Source: Haloarcula litorea
Lineage (GTDB): Archaea; Halobacteriota; Halobacteria; Halobacteriales; Haloarculaceae
Direction: 5' to 3'
Assembly: GCF_029338195.1 (NCBI RefSeq)
Contig: NZ_CP119779.1
Coordinates: forward strand, 1,116,001 to 1,180,000
DNA length: 64,000 bases
Shown here piece by piece: positions 29,250-37,757 of the stretch (positions within the stretch are counted from its first letter, which is position 1; each line of letters starts with the position of its first letter). The notes below the pieces were generated by a model. The model was not told the DNA's origin. It saw only the letters and a list, made by a program, of their open reading frames with translations, and did no database searches. The translations under genes were made by a program, and so were the position numbers.

Positions 29250-30305
29250 TCACAGGAGGCGGTCGGTCACGTCTTCGAGGACGCTCACCGAGCGGTCGTA
29301 CTCCGCGAGTTCGATGTGTTCGTTCGGCGCGTGGTCCAGGTCGGAGTCGCCGGGGCCGTAGGTCGCCATCGGGCAGTCCCAGGCCTTCGCGTAGACGTTC
29401 ATGTCGCTGGTTCCGGTCTTGCGAAGCAGGTGGGGTTCGCCGCCGTGGTCCCGGATGGCCGCCCGGAACGCCCGGGCGACGCTGGTCCGGGGGCTCTGCA
29501 TCACGGGCTCGACCTTGTCGTTCCAGTTGACGGTGCCGTTGTCGAGGTAGCCGTCGGCGATCTCCCGGATCTCGTCGGTGGTGTACTCCGGGGGCACCCG
29601 GAGCTGGACGTCCATCGTCGCCTCCACGGAGAGGCCGTCCTCGGAGATGCCGCCCCGGAAGTCGACGGGCTTGCACGTCACCCGCTCGAAGACCGGGTGC
29701 CACTCGTCGTGGGCGAACTCGTCGTCGACGGCGGTCCACCAGTCCATCGCGTCCTGGATGGCGTTGTTCTCCGGGCGCGAGGAGTGGCCGGACTCGCTGG
29801 TGGCGACGTAGGTGCCGCCCAGCAGGCCCCGATACCCGAGCGTGATCCCCTCCCAGCCGGACGGTTCGCCGTTGATGACGGCGTCGGGTTCGCTGTCGCG
29901 GTCCGCGACGAGGTGGCGGCCGCCCGTCGAGTCGACCTCCTCGCCGACGACGCCGACGAAGGAGGCCCCGGTCCGGACGGCCGCGACGGCCATCGCGCAC
30001 AGCGGCCCCTTCGCGTCGACGCTGCCCCGGCCCCACAGCACCGCGCCGTCGTCGGTCTCCTCGACGCGGACGGGGATGTCGCCGGGGACGGTGTCGACGT
30101 GGGAGGTCAGCAGGACGCCGTCGTCGGCCGGCGCGCGGACGTTGCCCACCTCGTCGAGCCAGACCTCGCGGTCGTGGGCCTCGAAGAAGTCGGCGAGCCG
30201 CTGGGCGGCCTCGCCCTCGTTCCGCGAGACCGAGGGGATGCGCACGACGTCCTCCAGCAGGTCGCGGGCCTCGGTGTCGGCCTCGCGGGTCGCGGCCTCG
30301 CTCAT
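29250..30305 (-). CDS. argE: [LysW]-ornithine (lysine) hydrolase, ArgE/LysK type
   Basis: 351 residues of the M20 metallohydrolase family. Metal-binding segments are LTSHVDTVPG, LWGRGSVDAKGPL and VVGEEVDSTGG. In organisms with LysW-type carriers this enzyme releases ornithine (or lysine) from the C-terminal glutamate of the carrier. The presence of argW and argX in the same operon supports that role over a classical acetylornithine deacetylase. It overlaps argD by 4 nt. Confidence 0.9.
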   Translation of the reverse strand: MSEAATREADTEARDLLEDVVRIPSVSRNEGEAAQRLADFFEAHDREVWLDEVGNVRAPADDGVLLTSHVDTVPGDIPVRVEETDDGAVLWGRGSVDAKGPLCAMAVAAVRTGASFVGVVGEEVDSTGGRHLVADRDSEPDAVINGEPSGWEGITLGYRGLLGGTYVATSESGHSSRPENNAIQDAMDWWTAVDDEFAHDEWHPVFERVTCKPVDFRGGISEDGLSVEATMDVQLRVPPEYTTDEIREIADGYLDNGTVNWNDKVEPVMQSPRTSVARAFRAAIRDHGGEPHLLRKTGTSDMNVYAKAWDCPMATYGPGDSDLDHAPNEHIELAEYDRSVSVLEDVTDRLL

Positions 30306-31429
30306 CCCACCACCTCCGTCATCGCCGCGACGACGGCGTCGGCGTGGGACTCGTCGATCGTCAGCGGCGGGAGCAGGCGCACGACGGTCCGGCCCGCCGG
30401 CAGCGCGAGTATCTGGTGTTCGAGCGCGAGTTGCTTCAGCGCCTTGTTGGCCCCGCGGCCGACCTCGACGCCGATCATCAGCCCCTCGCCGCGGATCTCT
30501 CGCACCTCGTCGCCGATGGCGGCCGCCAGCTCCGTCCGGAGGTAGTCGCCGACGGCGGCGGCGTTGTCGGGCACCGACTCCTCGACGACCGTCGAGACCG
30601 TCGCCCCGGCGGCCGCGGAGATCACCGGCCCGCCGGAGAACGTCGAGGCGTGGGAGCCGTAGTCCTCGGCGATCCAGTCGCGACACAGCGTCGCGCCGAC
30701 GGGGAGGCCGTTGCCCAGGCCCTTGGCCGCGGTTATCATATCGGGGGCGACGTCCGCCCGCTGGGAGTTCCAGAGCGCGCCGGTTCGACCCATCCCGGTC
30801 TGGACCTCGTCGAAGATCAGCGCCGCGCCCGCGTCCTCGGTGATCTCGCGGGCGGCTTCGAGGTAGCCGCGGCTGGCCGGGTTGATGCCGCCCTCGCCCT
30901 GGACCGGTTCGACGATGAACGCCGCGGTGTCCTCGTCGACGGCCTCGGAGAGCGCCTCGCTGTCGTCGTAGGGGACGAACTCCACGTCGCCGATCAGCGG
31001 CTCGTACGGTTTCTTGTACTTGTCCTTCCAGGTGGTCGCCAGCGCTCCCATCGTCCGGCCGTGGAAGCCCTGCATCGTCGCCACGATCTTCGACTCGCCG
31101 GTGGCCGACCGGGCGAACTTCAGCGCCGCCTCGTTGGCCTCCGTGCCGGAGTTACAGAGCCACACCTTCGAGAGCGGGTCCGGGGCCGTCTCGGCCAGCA
31201 GGTCGTACAGCGCCGTCCGCTCGGCGTTGGGGTAGGAGGCCTGGACGTAGGTGAGCCGCTCCAGTTGCTCGGCGACGGCCGACCGGACCGCGGGGTGGCC
31301 GTGGCCAAGCGGGACGCAGGCGTAGGACGCGCCCATGTCCAGGTACTCCGTGCCGTCCTCGTCGTAGACGTACGCGCCGTCGCCGCGCTCGATGGGGATG
31401 GGTTTCTCGTTGAAGACGAATCCGCTCAT
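30302..31429 (-). CDS. argD: [LysW]-glutamate semialdehyde aminotransferase, ArgD/LysJ type
   Basis: 375 residues of class III PLP aminotransferases. CNSGTEANEAALKFARSATG binds the phosphate group, LIFDEVQTGMGRTG contains the PLP-pairing aspartate and ITAAKGLGNGLPVGA carries the Schiff-base lysine. It converts the carrier-bound semialdehyde to the ornithine form. It overlaps argB and argE by 4 nt, indicating coupled translation. Confidence 0.93.
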   Translation of the reverse strand: MSGFVFNEKPIPIERGDGAYVYDEDGTEYLDMGASYACVPLGHGHPAVRSAVAEQLERLTYVQASYPNAERTALYDLLAETAPDPLSKVWLCNSGTEANEAALKFARSATGESKIVATMQGFHGRTMGALATTWKDKYKKPYEPLIGDVEFVPYDDSEALSEAVDEDTAAFIVEPVQGEGGINPASRGYLEAAREITEDAGAALIFDEVQTGMGRTGALWNSQRADVAPDMITAAKGLGNGLPVGATLCRDWIAEDYGSHASTFSGGPVISAAAGATVSTVVEESVPDNAAAVGDYLRTELAAAIGDEVREIRGEGLMIGVEVGRGANKALKQLALEHQILALPAGRTVVRLLPPLTIDESHADAVVAAMTEVVG

Positions 31430-32283
31430 TGTTCGGCCTCCGTGGCGTCGGTCTCGGTTTCGAGTGCGCTCGCGTGGACGTGCGTGCCGCCGCCGGACAG
31501 CGCCGACAGGATCGGCTCGTCGGCGTTGGCGTCGGCCACGACGGCCTCTGGTGCGCCACCGCCGAGCGCCTCTTCGACGGCCATCACCTTCCGGCCCATG
31601 AACCCCTCGGCCGCGTCTTCGAGGGCGGCCCAGTCGTCGCCGGTCTCGACTGACTCGATGAGGGTGTCGGGGTCGTCGGGGTCGGCGTAGACGCCCGCGA
31701 CGTCGGTCAGGAGGACGAGCGTCGCGTCGAGTTCGGCGGCGATGGCCGCCGCCGAGCGGTCGGCGTCGGTGTTGACCGCCAGGACCTCCTCTCCGTCTTT
31801 CCCAGCCATCGGCGGTGCCGCGACCGGCGTGTAGCCGTCGGACAGCAGCGATTCGAGCAGGTCGCCGTTGACCTGCTTGATGCTGCCGGAGTGGTCGCCC
31901 CGGCGGATCTTCCGCTTGCCGTCCTCGACGACCCGGACGGCCGACTTCCGGGGGCCGTACAGCAGTTTGCCGTCGACGCCGTTCAGGCCGACGGCGTCGA
32001 CCCCCTCGCTCTGGAGGCCAGCGACGAGTCGCGTGTTCAGGTGACCGAAGGCCATCTCGAAGGCCTCCATCGTCGCCTCGTCGGTGAATCGGCCGACGAC
32101 GCCGCCGGGCGTCTCGACGTACTCCGGGTCGATGCCGAGCCGCTCGAGGGTCTCGTCGACCTTCGTGGAGCCGCCGTGGACGACGACGACGTCCTCGCCC
32201 TCTTCGACGAGCGTTGCCACATCCGCGAGCGCCCCCGCGGGGTCGACCGCGCGAGCGCCACCGACTTTGATTACGACCGTCAT
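31426..32283 (-). CDS. argB: [LysW]-glutamate kinase, ArgB/LysZ type
   Basis: 285 residues, amino-acid kinase fold. VVIKVGGARAVDPAG and VVVHGGSTKVDETL are the first glycine-rich loops; LLTDVAGVYADPDDP is the nucleotide region. LysZ-type kinases phosphorylate the carrier-bound glutamate. Before the ATG the minus strand has TGGAGTGAT, a likely ribosome binding site, which fits an internal operon gene. It follows argC by 17 nt. Confidence 0.93.
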   Translation of the reverse strand: MTVVIKVGGARAVDPAGALADVATLVEEGEDVVVVHGGSTKVDETLERLGIDPEYVETPGGVVGRFTDEATMEAFEMAFGHLNTRLVAGLQSEGVDAVGLNGVDGKLLYGPRKSAVRVVEDGKRKIRRGDHSGSIKQVNGDLLESLLSDGYTPVAAPPMAGKDGEEVLAVNTDADRSAAAIAAELDATLVLLTDVAGVYADPDDPDTLIESVETGDDWAALEDAAEGFMGRKVMAVEEALGGGAPEAVVADANADEPILSALSGGGTHVHASALETETDATEAEQ

Positions 32284-32300
32284 TGAGAATCACTCCAGAG

Positions 32301-33338
32301 CTATGGTGCGCCGACGGGGTGGAGCCCCTGGAACTCCAGCCCCGCCGTCTCCTCGATGCCGAGCGCGACGTTGGCGGCGTGGACCGCCTGGCCCGCCGAG
32401 CCCTTCATCATGTTGTCGATGGCCGAGAAGACGACCAGCCGCTCGTTGCCGGGGTCGGGTTCGAAGCCGACCTCGGCCCTGTTCGTGCCCGCGACGGCCT
32501 TGGGCTCGGGGTAGCGGTAGACGCCGCCACCGCCGGCCACGAGTTCGACGAACGGTTCGTCCTCGTAGCTCCCGCGGTAGGCCCCCCAGAGGTCGCCCTT
32601 CGAGACGGGCCCGTCGGGGAAGACGTGACAGGTCGCGCTCGCGCCGCGGGTCATCTCCACCGCGTGGACGGTGAAAGAGACGTCGACGCCGAGGAACTGC
32701 TGGATCTCGGCCTCGTGGCGGTGGCCCGTCGGGGCGTACGGGCGGACGACGCCCGACCGCTCCGGATGCGAGGAGGCCTCGCCGCCGCCGGCCCCGCCCT
32801 CGCTGGAGCCGACCTTCACGTCGACGACGATCCGCTCGTCGCCGCTCAGCACGTCGTGCTCGAACAGCGGGAGCAGGCCGAGGATCGTCGCGGTGGCGTT
32901 GCAGCCGCCCGAGGCGATCAGGTCCGCGCCCGCGAGGTTCTCGCGGTTGAGTTCCGGGAGGGCGTACTCGCTCTCCGCCAGCAGTTCGGGGCGCGCGTGG
33001 CCGTCGTACCACTCGTCGTACTGGGCCGCCGAGTCGAGCCGGAAGTCCGCCGAGAGGTCGACCACCGTGTCGGCCGCGTCCCGGAACCGGTCGATCTGCT
33101 CCATCGACACGCCGTGGGGCGTCGCCGCGAACAGCACGTCGACCGATTCGAGGTCCTCGGGCGAGGAGAACCGCAGGTCCAGGTGCCGGAGGTTCGGGTG
33201 CTGGTGACCGACGGTCTTGTTCGCCTTCGACCGGCTGGTCGCCTGGGCGAGATCGATCTCGGGGTGGCCGTCCAGCAGGCGCAGCAGTTCCCCGCCGGTG
33301 AACCCGGAGCCGCCGACGACGCTTGCAGTGTACGTCAC
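32301..33338 (-). CDS. argC: [LysW]-glutamyl phosphate reductase, ArgC/LysY type
   Basis: 345 residues. The Rossmann loop is VVGGSGFTGGELLRLLDGHP, the catalytic cysteine is in IASGGCNATATILGLLPL and the C-terminal part includes MKGSAGQAVHAANV. It reduces the carrier-bound acyl phosphate with NADPH. The GTG start overlaps the argX stop by 4 nt and has GGAGGTG a few bases upstream, a strong ribosome binding site that supports the start. Confidence 0.94.
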   Translation of the reverse strand: MTYTASVVGGSGFTGGELLRLLDGHPEIDLAQATSRSKANKTVGHQHPNLRHLDLRFSSPEDLESVDVLFAATPHGVSMEQIDRFRDAADTVVDLSADFRLDSAAQYDEWYDGHARPELLAESEYALPELNRENLAGADLIASGGCNATATILGLLPLFEHDVLSGDERIVVDVKVGSSEGGAGGGEASSHPERSGVVRPYAPTGHRHEAEIQQFLGVDVSFTVHAVEMTRGASATCHVFPDGPVSKGDLWGAYRGSYEDEPFVELVAGGGGVYRYPEPKAVAGTNRAEVGFEPDPGNERLVVFSAIDNMMKGSAGQAVHAANVALGIEETAGLEFQGLHPVGAP

Positions 33339-34270
33339 GCCGACACCTCCGCGTCGGCCTCGCTCGCCGCCTTGGCTTCGAGCCAGTCGACCACTTCGGC
33401 GGGCACGTCCACGTCGGCGACCTCGTTCAGCGCCTTGAACTCGACGGTGTGGTTGACCTCGTGGACGGTGTAGTCGTCGCCTCGCGGCTCGCCGCCGCTC
33501 GGGCTGTCCGAGGCGCGTTGCGCCTCGCTCTCCTCGGACACCCCGACCTCCATCAGGTCGATGCCGAGCAGGCCGCCCCCGACCGCCTCGGAGGCCCGTT
33601 CGACAAGTTCGAGCGCGCGGTCGTCCAGCTCGAACGCGGCGGTCTCGGCACCCTTCGCGGCGTTGGTGAGCCAGTGGTCCGACGAGCGGACCATCGCCGC
33701 GATCGGGTCGCCGTCGACGGCCAGCACGCGGATGTCGCGGCCGGGCTTGTCGACGAACTCCTGGACGTAGAAGATCTTGTGCTCGTAGTGGCCCAGCGTC
33801 TCCTTGTGTTCGAGGATGGCCTCGGCGGCGTCCCGGGAGTCGATCTTCGCCATCAGGCGGCCCCAGGAGCCGACGACGGGCTTGAGCACGCAGGGGTAGC
33901 CGAACTCCTCGACGGACTCGAGGGCGGCGTCCTTGGTGAACGCCACGTCGGTGTCGGGCGTCGGGACGCCCGCCCGCTCCAGCGCGAGGCTGTTCTCGAC
34001 CTTGTCCGCACAGACTTCGGCGACCTCGGGGCCGTTGACCACCGGGACGCCGTAGGCGTCGGCGAACTTCGTCGCGTAGACGCTGCGGGAGGTCGCCAGA
34101 CAGCGGTCGACGACGACGTCGAGGTCCGCGAAGGCGTCGGGGGCCTCGGCGACGTTGAACTGCTGTTTGCGTACGTCTATCTTCTCGATGTCGTGGTCGC
34201 GCTCGCGCAGCTCCGAGAGCAGGAGCTTCTCGTCGCGGCGGATACGCGAGTAGAGGAGTCCGACGTTCAT
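33335..34270 (-). CDS. argX: Glutamate-LysW ligase ArgX (RimK-like ATP-grasp)
   Basis: 311 residues. This ligase attaches the alpha-amino group of glutamate (or aminoadipate) to the C-terminal glutamate of the carrier protein. MNVGLLYSRIRRDEKLLL is the family start; YPCVLKPVVGSWGRLMAKID is the ATP-grasp loop and HEVNHTVEFKALNE the metal-binding region. Between GIDLMEVG and YTVHEVNH there is an extra hydrophilic stretch (about residues 243-266) encoded by a palindrome (33505-33540). Family members usually have only a few residues there. Confidence 0.93.
   Translation of the reverse strand: MNVGLLYSRIRRDEKLLLSELRERDHDIEKIDVRKQQFNVAEAPDAFADLDVVVDRCLATSRSVYATKFADAYGVPVVNGPEVAEVCADKVENSLALERAGVPTPDTDVAFTKDAALESVEEFGYPCVLKPVVGSWGRLMAKIDSRDAAEAILEHKETLGHYEHKIFYVQEFVDKPGRDIRVLAVDGDPIAAMVRSSDHWLTNAAKGAETAAFELDDRALELVERASEAVGGGLLGIDLMEVGVSEESEAQRASDSPSGGEPRGDDYTVHEVNHTVEFKALNEVADVDVPAEVVDWLEAKAASEADAEVSA
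33505..33540. repeat. Palindromic insert inside argX
   Basis: Outer arms TGTCCGAG and CTCGGACA and inner hairpin GAGGCGC-GTT-GCGCCTC (33510-33526). Read on the minus strand in the argX frame it includes SEAQRASDS. A related palindrome in ileS (2398-2421) is read as SEATASDG in the same frame. Confidence 0.65.
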
Positions 34271-34322
34271 TGGTGGTGTGGGTGGCTCGTGGCGGCGGAG
34301 GCGGTCCGCCGCACCGCCGGGA

Positions 34323-34487
34323 TCACTCGCCCCAGTCCTCTTCGAGCTCGGGCGCGCTGTCGAGCTCGACGGGGTCCGTGCCGACGACTTCGAGTTCCGC
34401 GCCGCAGGTGGAACAGTCGACGATCTCTCCGACTTCGAGGTTGTCGTGCAGGGAGACCTCCGCCCCGCACTCGATGCATTCTGCCAT
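34323..34487 (-). CDS. argW: Amino-group carrier protein LysW/ArgW
   Basis: 54 residues, too short for many gene callers. The translation begins [20 protein letters not shown] and ends with EDWGE, the C-terminal signature of LysW carriers; the last glutamate is where substrates are attached. Two CxxC pairs (Cys4/7 and Cys25/28) form the zinc ribbon. It is first in the run argW-X-C-B-D-E-F. A minus-strand TATA-like CTTTAAGTG lies 26-33 nt before the ATG. Confidence 0.95.
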   Translation of the reverse strand: MAECIECGAEVSLHDNLEVGEIVDCSTCGAELEVVGTDPVELDSAPELEEDWGE

Positions 34488-34512
34488 TGTACTCCACTCT
34501 CGCGCCCGTACC

Positions 34513-34520
34513 CACTTAAA
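34513..34520 (-). promoter_or_regulatory. TATA-like box of argWXCBDEF
   Basis: TTTAAGTG on the minus strand, 26-33 nt before the argW ATG. A second AT-rich run, TAATAGTATA (34541-34550), lies further upstream. Confidence 0.5.
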
Positions 34521-34648
34521 GACTTCGGACTTGTCAGGAATAATAGTATACAGAAGGCGGAGCTAGCGGTATCGAGGCGTCGTTTTTGGCCCGCACCGAG
34601 ATCCAGTATCAGATTCGTGGTACGATTTCCCCGCGAGGGGGTCGTGGC

Positions 34649-36145
34649 TCAGACATAGCGGTCGACCTCCGTCCGGCGGCGGTCGCGTGCGCGCTCGACG
34701 GCCCCGCGGCGGTCGGTCAGGCCGTCGCGGTGGTCGGCGAGGACGCCCTCCGCGGTCGACAGCTGGTCGGCCACGGCGTCGGGGGCGGGGCCGCCCCGCG
34801 AGTCGCGGGTCGCCACGCTCTCGGCCGGGTCGAGCGCCGCCTCGACGGCCTCCCGTTCGACGTACGCGGCGAGCGGGTCGCCGAGCACGTCCTCGGCGAC
34901 CGCCGACAGTGCCTCGTAGTCGGGCGCGTCCTCGTCGGGCCCGAGGCCGGCCGCCGCCTCGGCGACCACCTCGTGGGCGGTCCGGAACGGGACGCCGGCC
35001 GTCGCCAGCAGGTCCGCGACGCCCGTCGCCGTCGAGAACCCCGCGCCGGCCGCCGCCGCCAGCCGCTCGGCGGGCCAGTCGGCCGTGGCGACCGCGCCGG
35101 CGGCCACCTCGACGCTGTCGGTGACGCTGTCGATGGCGTCCCAGGCGTGGCGACCGGCCCGCTGCAGGTCGCGGTTGTACGCCCGTGGCTGGCCCTTGAG
35201 GTTCGTCAGCAGGCCGTTCAGCCCCGCCGTCGCGTCGCCGGTGCGTCCCCGGACCAGCTCCAGCGTGTCGGGGTTCTTCTTCTGGGGCATGATCGAGGAG
35301 GTCGAGGCGTAGTCGTCGTCGAGGTCGACGTGGCCCTTCGAGGCCATCACGACCACGTCCTCCGCCAGCTGCGAGAGGGTCGTCGCGAGCGTCGCCACCG
35401 CGCTCGTCACCTCCACGAGGAAGTCCCGACTCGCCGAGGCGTCCATCGAGTTCTCCGCCACCGAGTCGAACCCCAGCAGTTCGGCGGTGCGCTCGCGGTC
35501 GACGTCGAAGGGCGTCCCGGCGAAGGCGGCCGCGCCCAGGGGGTTGCGGTTCACGCGCCCGTAGGCGTCCAGCAGGCGCTCGGTGTCCCGCCCGAGGGCC
35601 TGCTCGTACGAGAGGAGCCAGTGGGCCACCGTCGTCGGCTGGGCGGGCTGGAGGTGGGTGTAGCCGGGCATCACCGTCTCCGCCTCCGCGCGGGCCACGT
35701 CGAGCAGCTGCTCGCGGGCTCCCACCAGCGCCTCGACCAGTTCCAGCACGTCCTCGCGCAGACGGTAGCGGATGCAGGCCGCCACCTCGTCGTTGCGCGA
35801 GCGGGCGGTGTGCATCTTCCCGCCGTCCGGGCCGACCCGGTCGATGACCGCGCTCTCGATGGCCTCGTGGACGTCCTCGCCGTCGGGCAGGGCCTCGTGA
35901 CCGGCGTCCTCCACGTCGTCCAGTGCGGCCAGGATCTCGCCGGCCGTCTCGCGGTCGACGATGCCCCGCTCGGCCAGCATCACGACGTGGGCGCGGTCGA
36001 CGGCGAGGTCCGCGGCGAAGATGCGCTCGTCGTCGGCCAGCGAGGAGAGGAACGACCGCGCGGGGCCGCCGGCGAAGCGGTCGCGGCGGACGACCGTCTC
36101 GTCGCCGCCCTCCCCCGCGCCGTCGTCGTTCCGCTCCTCGCTCAT
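34649..36145 (-). CDS. argH: Argininosuccinate lyase
   Basis: 498 residues of the fumarase/aspartase superfamily. It splits argininosuccinate to arginine and fumarate. The signature is SSIMPQKKNPDTLELV (catalytic serine loop); HTARSRNDEVAA and YTHLQPAQPTTVAHW are the other two conserved regions. It follows argG by 4 nt and its ribosome binding site GGAGGA (36154-36159) lies within the argG end, so argGH is one operon. Confidence 0.96.
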   Translation of the reverse strand: MSEERNDDGAGEGGDETVVRRDRFAGGPARSFLSSLADDERIFAADLAVDRAHVVMLAERGIVDRETAGEILAALDDVEDAGHEALPDGEDVHEAIESAVIDRVGPDGGKMHTARSRNDEVAACIRYRLREDVLELVEALVGAREQLLDVARAEAETVMPGYTHLQPAQPTTVAHWLLSYEQALGRDTERLLDAYGRVNRNPLGAAAFAGTPFDVDRERTAELLGFDSVAENSMDASASRDFLVEVTSAVATLATTLSQLAEDVVVMASKGHVDLDDDYASTSSIMPQKKNPDTLELVRGRTGDATAGLNGLLTNLKGQPRAYNRDLQRAGRHAWDAIDSVTDSVEVAAGAVATADWPAERLAAAAGAGFSTATGVADLLATAGVPFRTAHEVVAEAAAGLGPDEDAPDYEALSAVAEDVLGDPLAAYVEREAVEAALDPAESVATRDSRGGPAPDAVADQLSTAEGVLADHRDGLTDRRGAVERARDRRRTEVDRYV

Positions 36146-36149
36146 CGGA

Positions 36150-37418
36150 TTATTCCTCCGCGTCGTCCGCTTCGCCGCTCGCGTCGTCCGCGCCCCCGTC
36201 GGTCACGGGCGCGTTCTTCTTCGCGTCCGCGAGGATGCGGTTGGCGAGCCGGGACTGGAAGCCGTGGTACTTCGCGACGCCGGTGGCGTCTTCCTGGGTG
36301 ATGCCGCCGGCGACGTCCTCCTCGTCGAAGGAGGCCGCGGACTCGCTGTAGACGGCGTAGTCGGACTCGCGGGAGACGGGCCGGCAGTGCCCGCCCTCCA
36401 GCTTGACCGTGACGGTGCCGGTACAGCGCTCGTTGGTCGCCTCCATGAACGCCTCCAGTGCGCCGGTCAGGGGCGCGTCGACGAGGCCCTCGTAGGCCTT
36501 CTGGGACCACTCGTGGTCGACCTGCTGCTTGAACGAGCGCTCCTCCTGGGTGAGGACCAGCCCCTCGAGGGCCTCGTGGGCCGTCAGCAGCACCGTCGCC
36601 GCCGGGTGTTCGTAGTTCTCGCGGACCTTCAGGCCGAGCATCCGGTCTTCCATCATGTCCGTGCGGCCGACGCCGTGGGCCCCGGCCCGCTCGTTCAGCC
36701 GTTCGATGAGCTCGACTTTCCCGAGCGCCTCGCCGTCCAGCGCGACGGGGACGCCCTCCTCGAACTCGAGCTCGACGAGTTCCGCGTCCTTTCCGGAGGG
36801 GTTGTCAGTCCACTTGTAGATGTCGTCGGCCGGGATGGTGCCGGGGTCCTCCAGTTCCGACCCCTCGATGGAGCGGCTCCAGAGGTTCGTGTCGATGGAG
36901 TAGCGGCCGCCGTCGCCGCCCTCGACGGGCAGACCCTTCTCGGCGGCGTACTCGTTCTCCCACTCGCGGGTCAGGCCGAGTTCGCGGACCGGCGCGATGA
37001 CCGACAGGTCGGAGTCGCGCCAGACCGCCTCGAAGCGCAGTTGGTCGTTGCCCTTGCCCGTACAGCCGTGGGCGACGGCGTCACAGCCCTCCTCCTCGGC
37101 GACCGAGAGGATGGCCTTTGCGATGACCGGGCGCGCGAGGGCCGTCCCGAGCGGGTAGCCCTGGTAGTCGGCGTTGGCCTTCACGGCCTGCATACAGAGG
37201 TCGGCGAACTCCTCGCGGGCGTCGACGACGTGTTGCTCGACGCCGAGCGCCTCGGCCGTCTCCTCGGCCTCCGCGAACTCGTAGTCGGGCTGGCCGACGT
37301 CGACGGTGACGCCGACGACCTCGTCGTAGCCGTACTCCTCTTTCAGCAGCGAGACACAGACTGTCGTGTCGAGCCCCCCGGAGAAGGCGAGCGCGACTTT
37401 CCCGTTTCCGTCTGTCAT
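36150..37418 (-). CDS. argG: Argininosuccinate synthase
   Basis: 422 residues. It joins citrulline and aspartate with ATP. The PP-loop is VALAFSGGLDTTVCVSLL near the N terminus; HGCTGKGNDQLRFEA is a second conserved region. The C-terminal tail (DGGADDASGEADDAEE) is acidic and low in complexity. The ATG at 37418 starts MTDGNGKVALAFSGG. It is the first gene of argGH and the arginine cluster continues on the same strand. Confidence 0.96.
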   Translation of the reverse strand: MTDGNGKVALAFSGGLDTTVCVSLLKEEYGYDEVVGVTVDVGQPDYEFAEAEETAEALGVEQHVVDAREEFADLCMQAVKANADYQGYPLGTALARPVIAKAILSVAEEEGCDAVAHGCTGKGNDQLRFEAVWRDSDLSVIAPVRELGLTREWENEYAAEKGLPVEGGDGGRYSIDTNLWSRSIEGSELEDPGTIPADDIYKWTDNPSGKDAELVELEFEEGVPVALDGEALGKVELIERLNERAGAHGVGRTDMMEDRMLGLKVRENYEHPAATVLLTAHEALEGLVLTQEERSFKQQVDHEWSQKAYEGLVDAPLTGALEAFMEATNERCTGTVTVKLEGGHCRPVSRESDYAVYSESAASFDEEDVAGGITQEDATGVAKYHGFQSRLANRILADAKKNAPVTDGGADDASGEADDAEE

Positions 37419-37757
37419 AGGTGTGGTGTGGGTTGGTTCCGTGGTGTGACTGTCGATTCGGAGTGACCGCCGGACAGTCGGCCGGCGACAGTTGGCGACG
37501 AGACGAACCGTGTGAGGATGTGGATAGTAGTGGGCCTAACGGCCCGGTCGTCGTCGTCGGCTCGGCGACCGAGCCGACTGCTCGTCGGACCGAGTCCGAC
37601 GGTGTCGCAGTCGGAGAACGCGGACGGACCCCTCGCTGGCGGCGGCGAGCGTCCCAGCGGCGGCGGTCCGTGTCATCTACCCGTGGCTACTGTCGAGCCG
37701 GTACTAATACTTTCCGTGTTCCGGGAGGCGTGTGCCCCGGTCACACGAGGCGGGACG
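37419..37757. other. Intergenic stretch upstream of argG
   Basis: 339 bases without a gene. Short T/G-rich runs (GGTGTGGTGTGGGTTGG) lie next to argG and AT-richer spots at about 37515-37530 and 37701-37716 may be minus-strand promoters. I see no clear operator, tRNA or small gene. Confidence 0.5.

Noticed and set aside
33375-33560. The insert in argX as evidence of a pseudogene
   Set aside because: The frame is intact and the catalytic HEVNHTVEF region follows normally; the insert falls in a loop.
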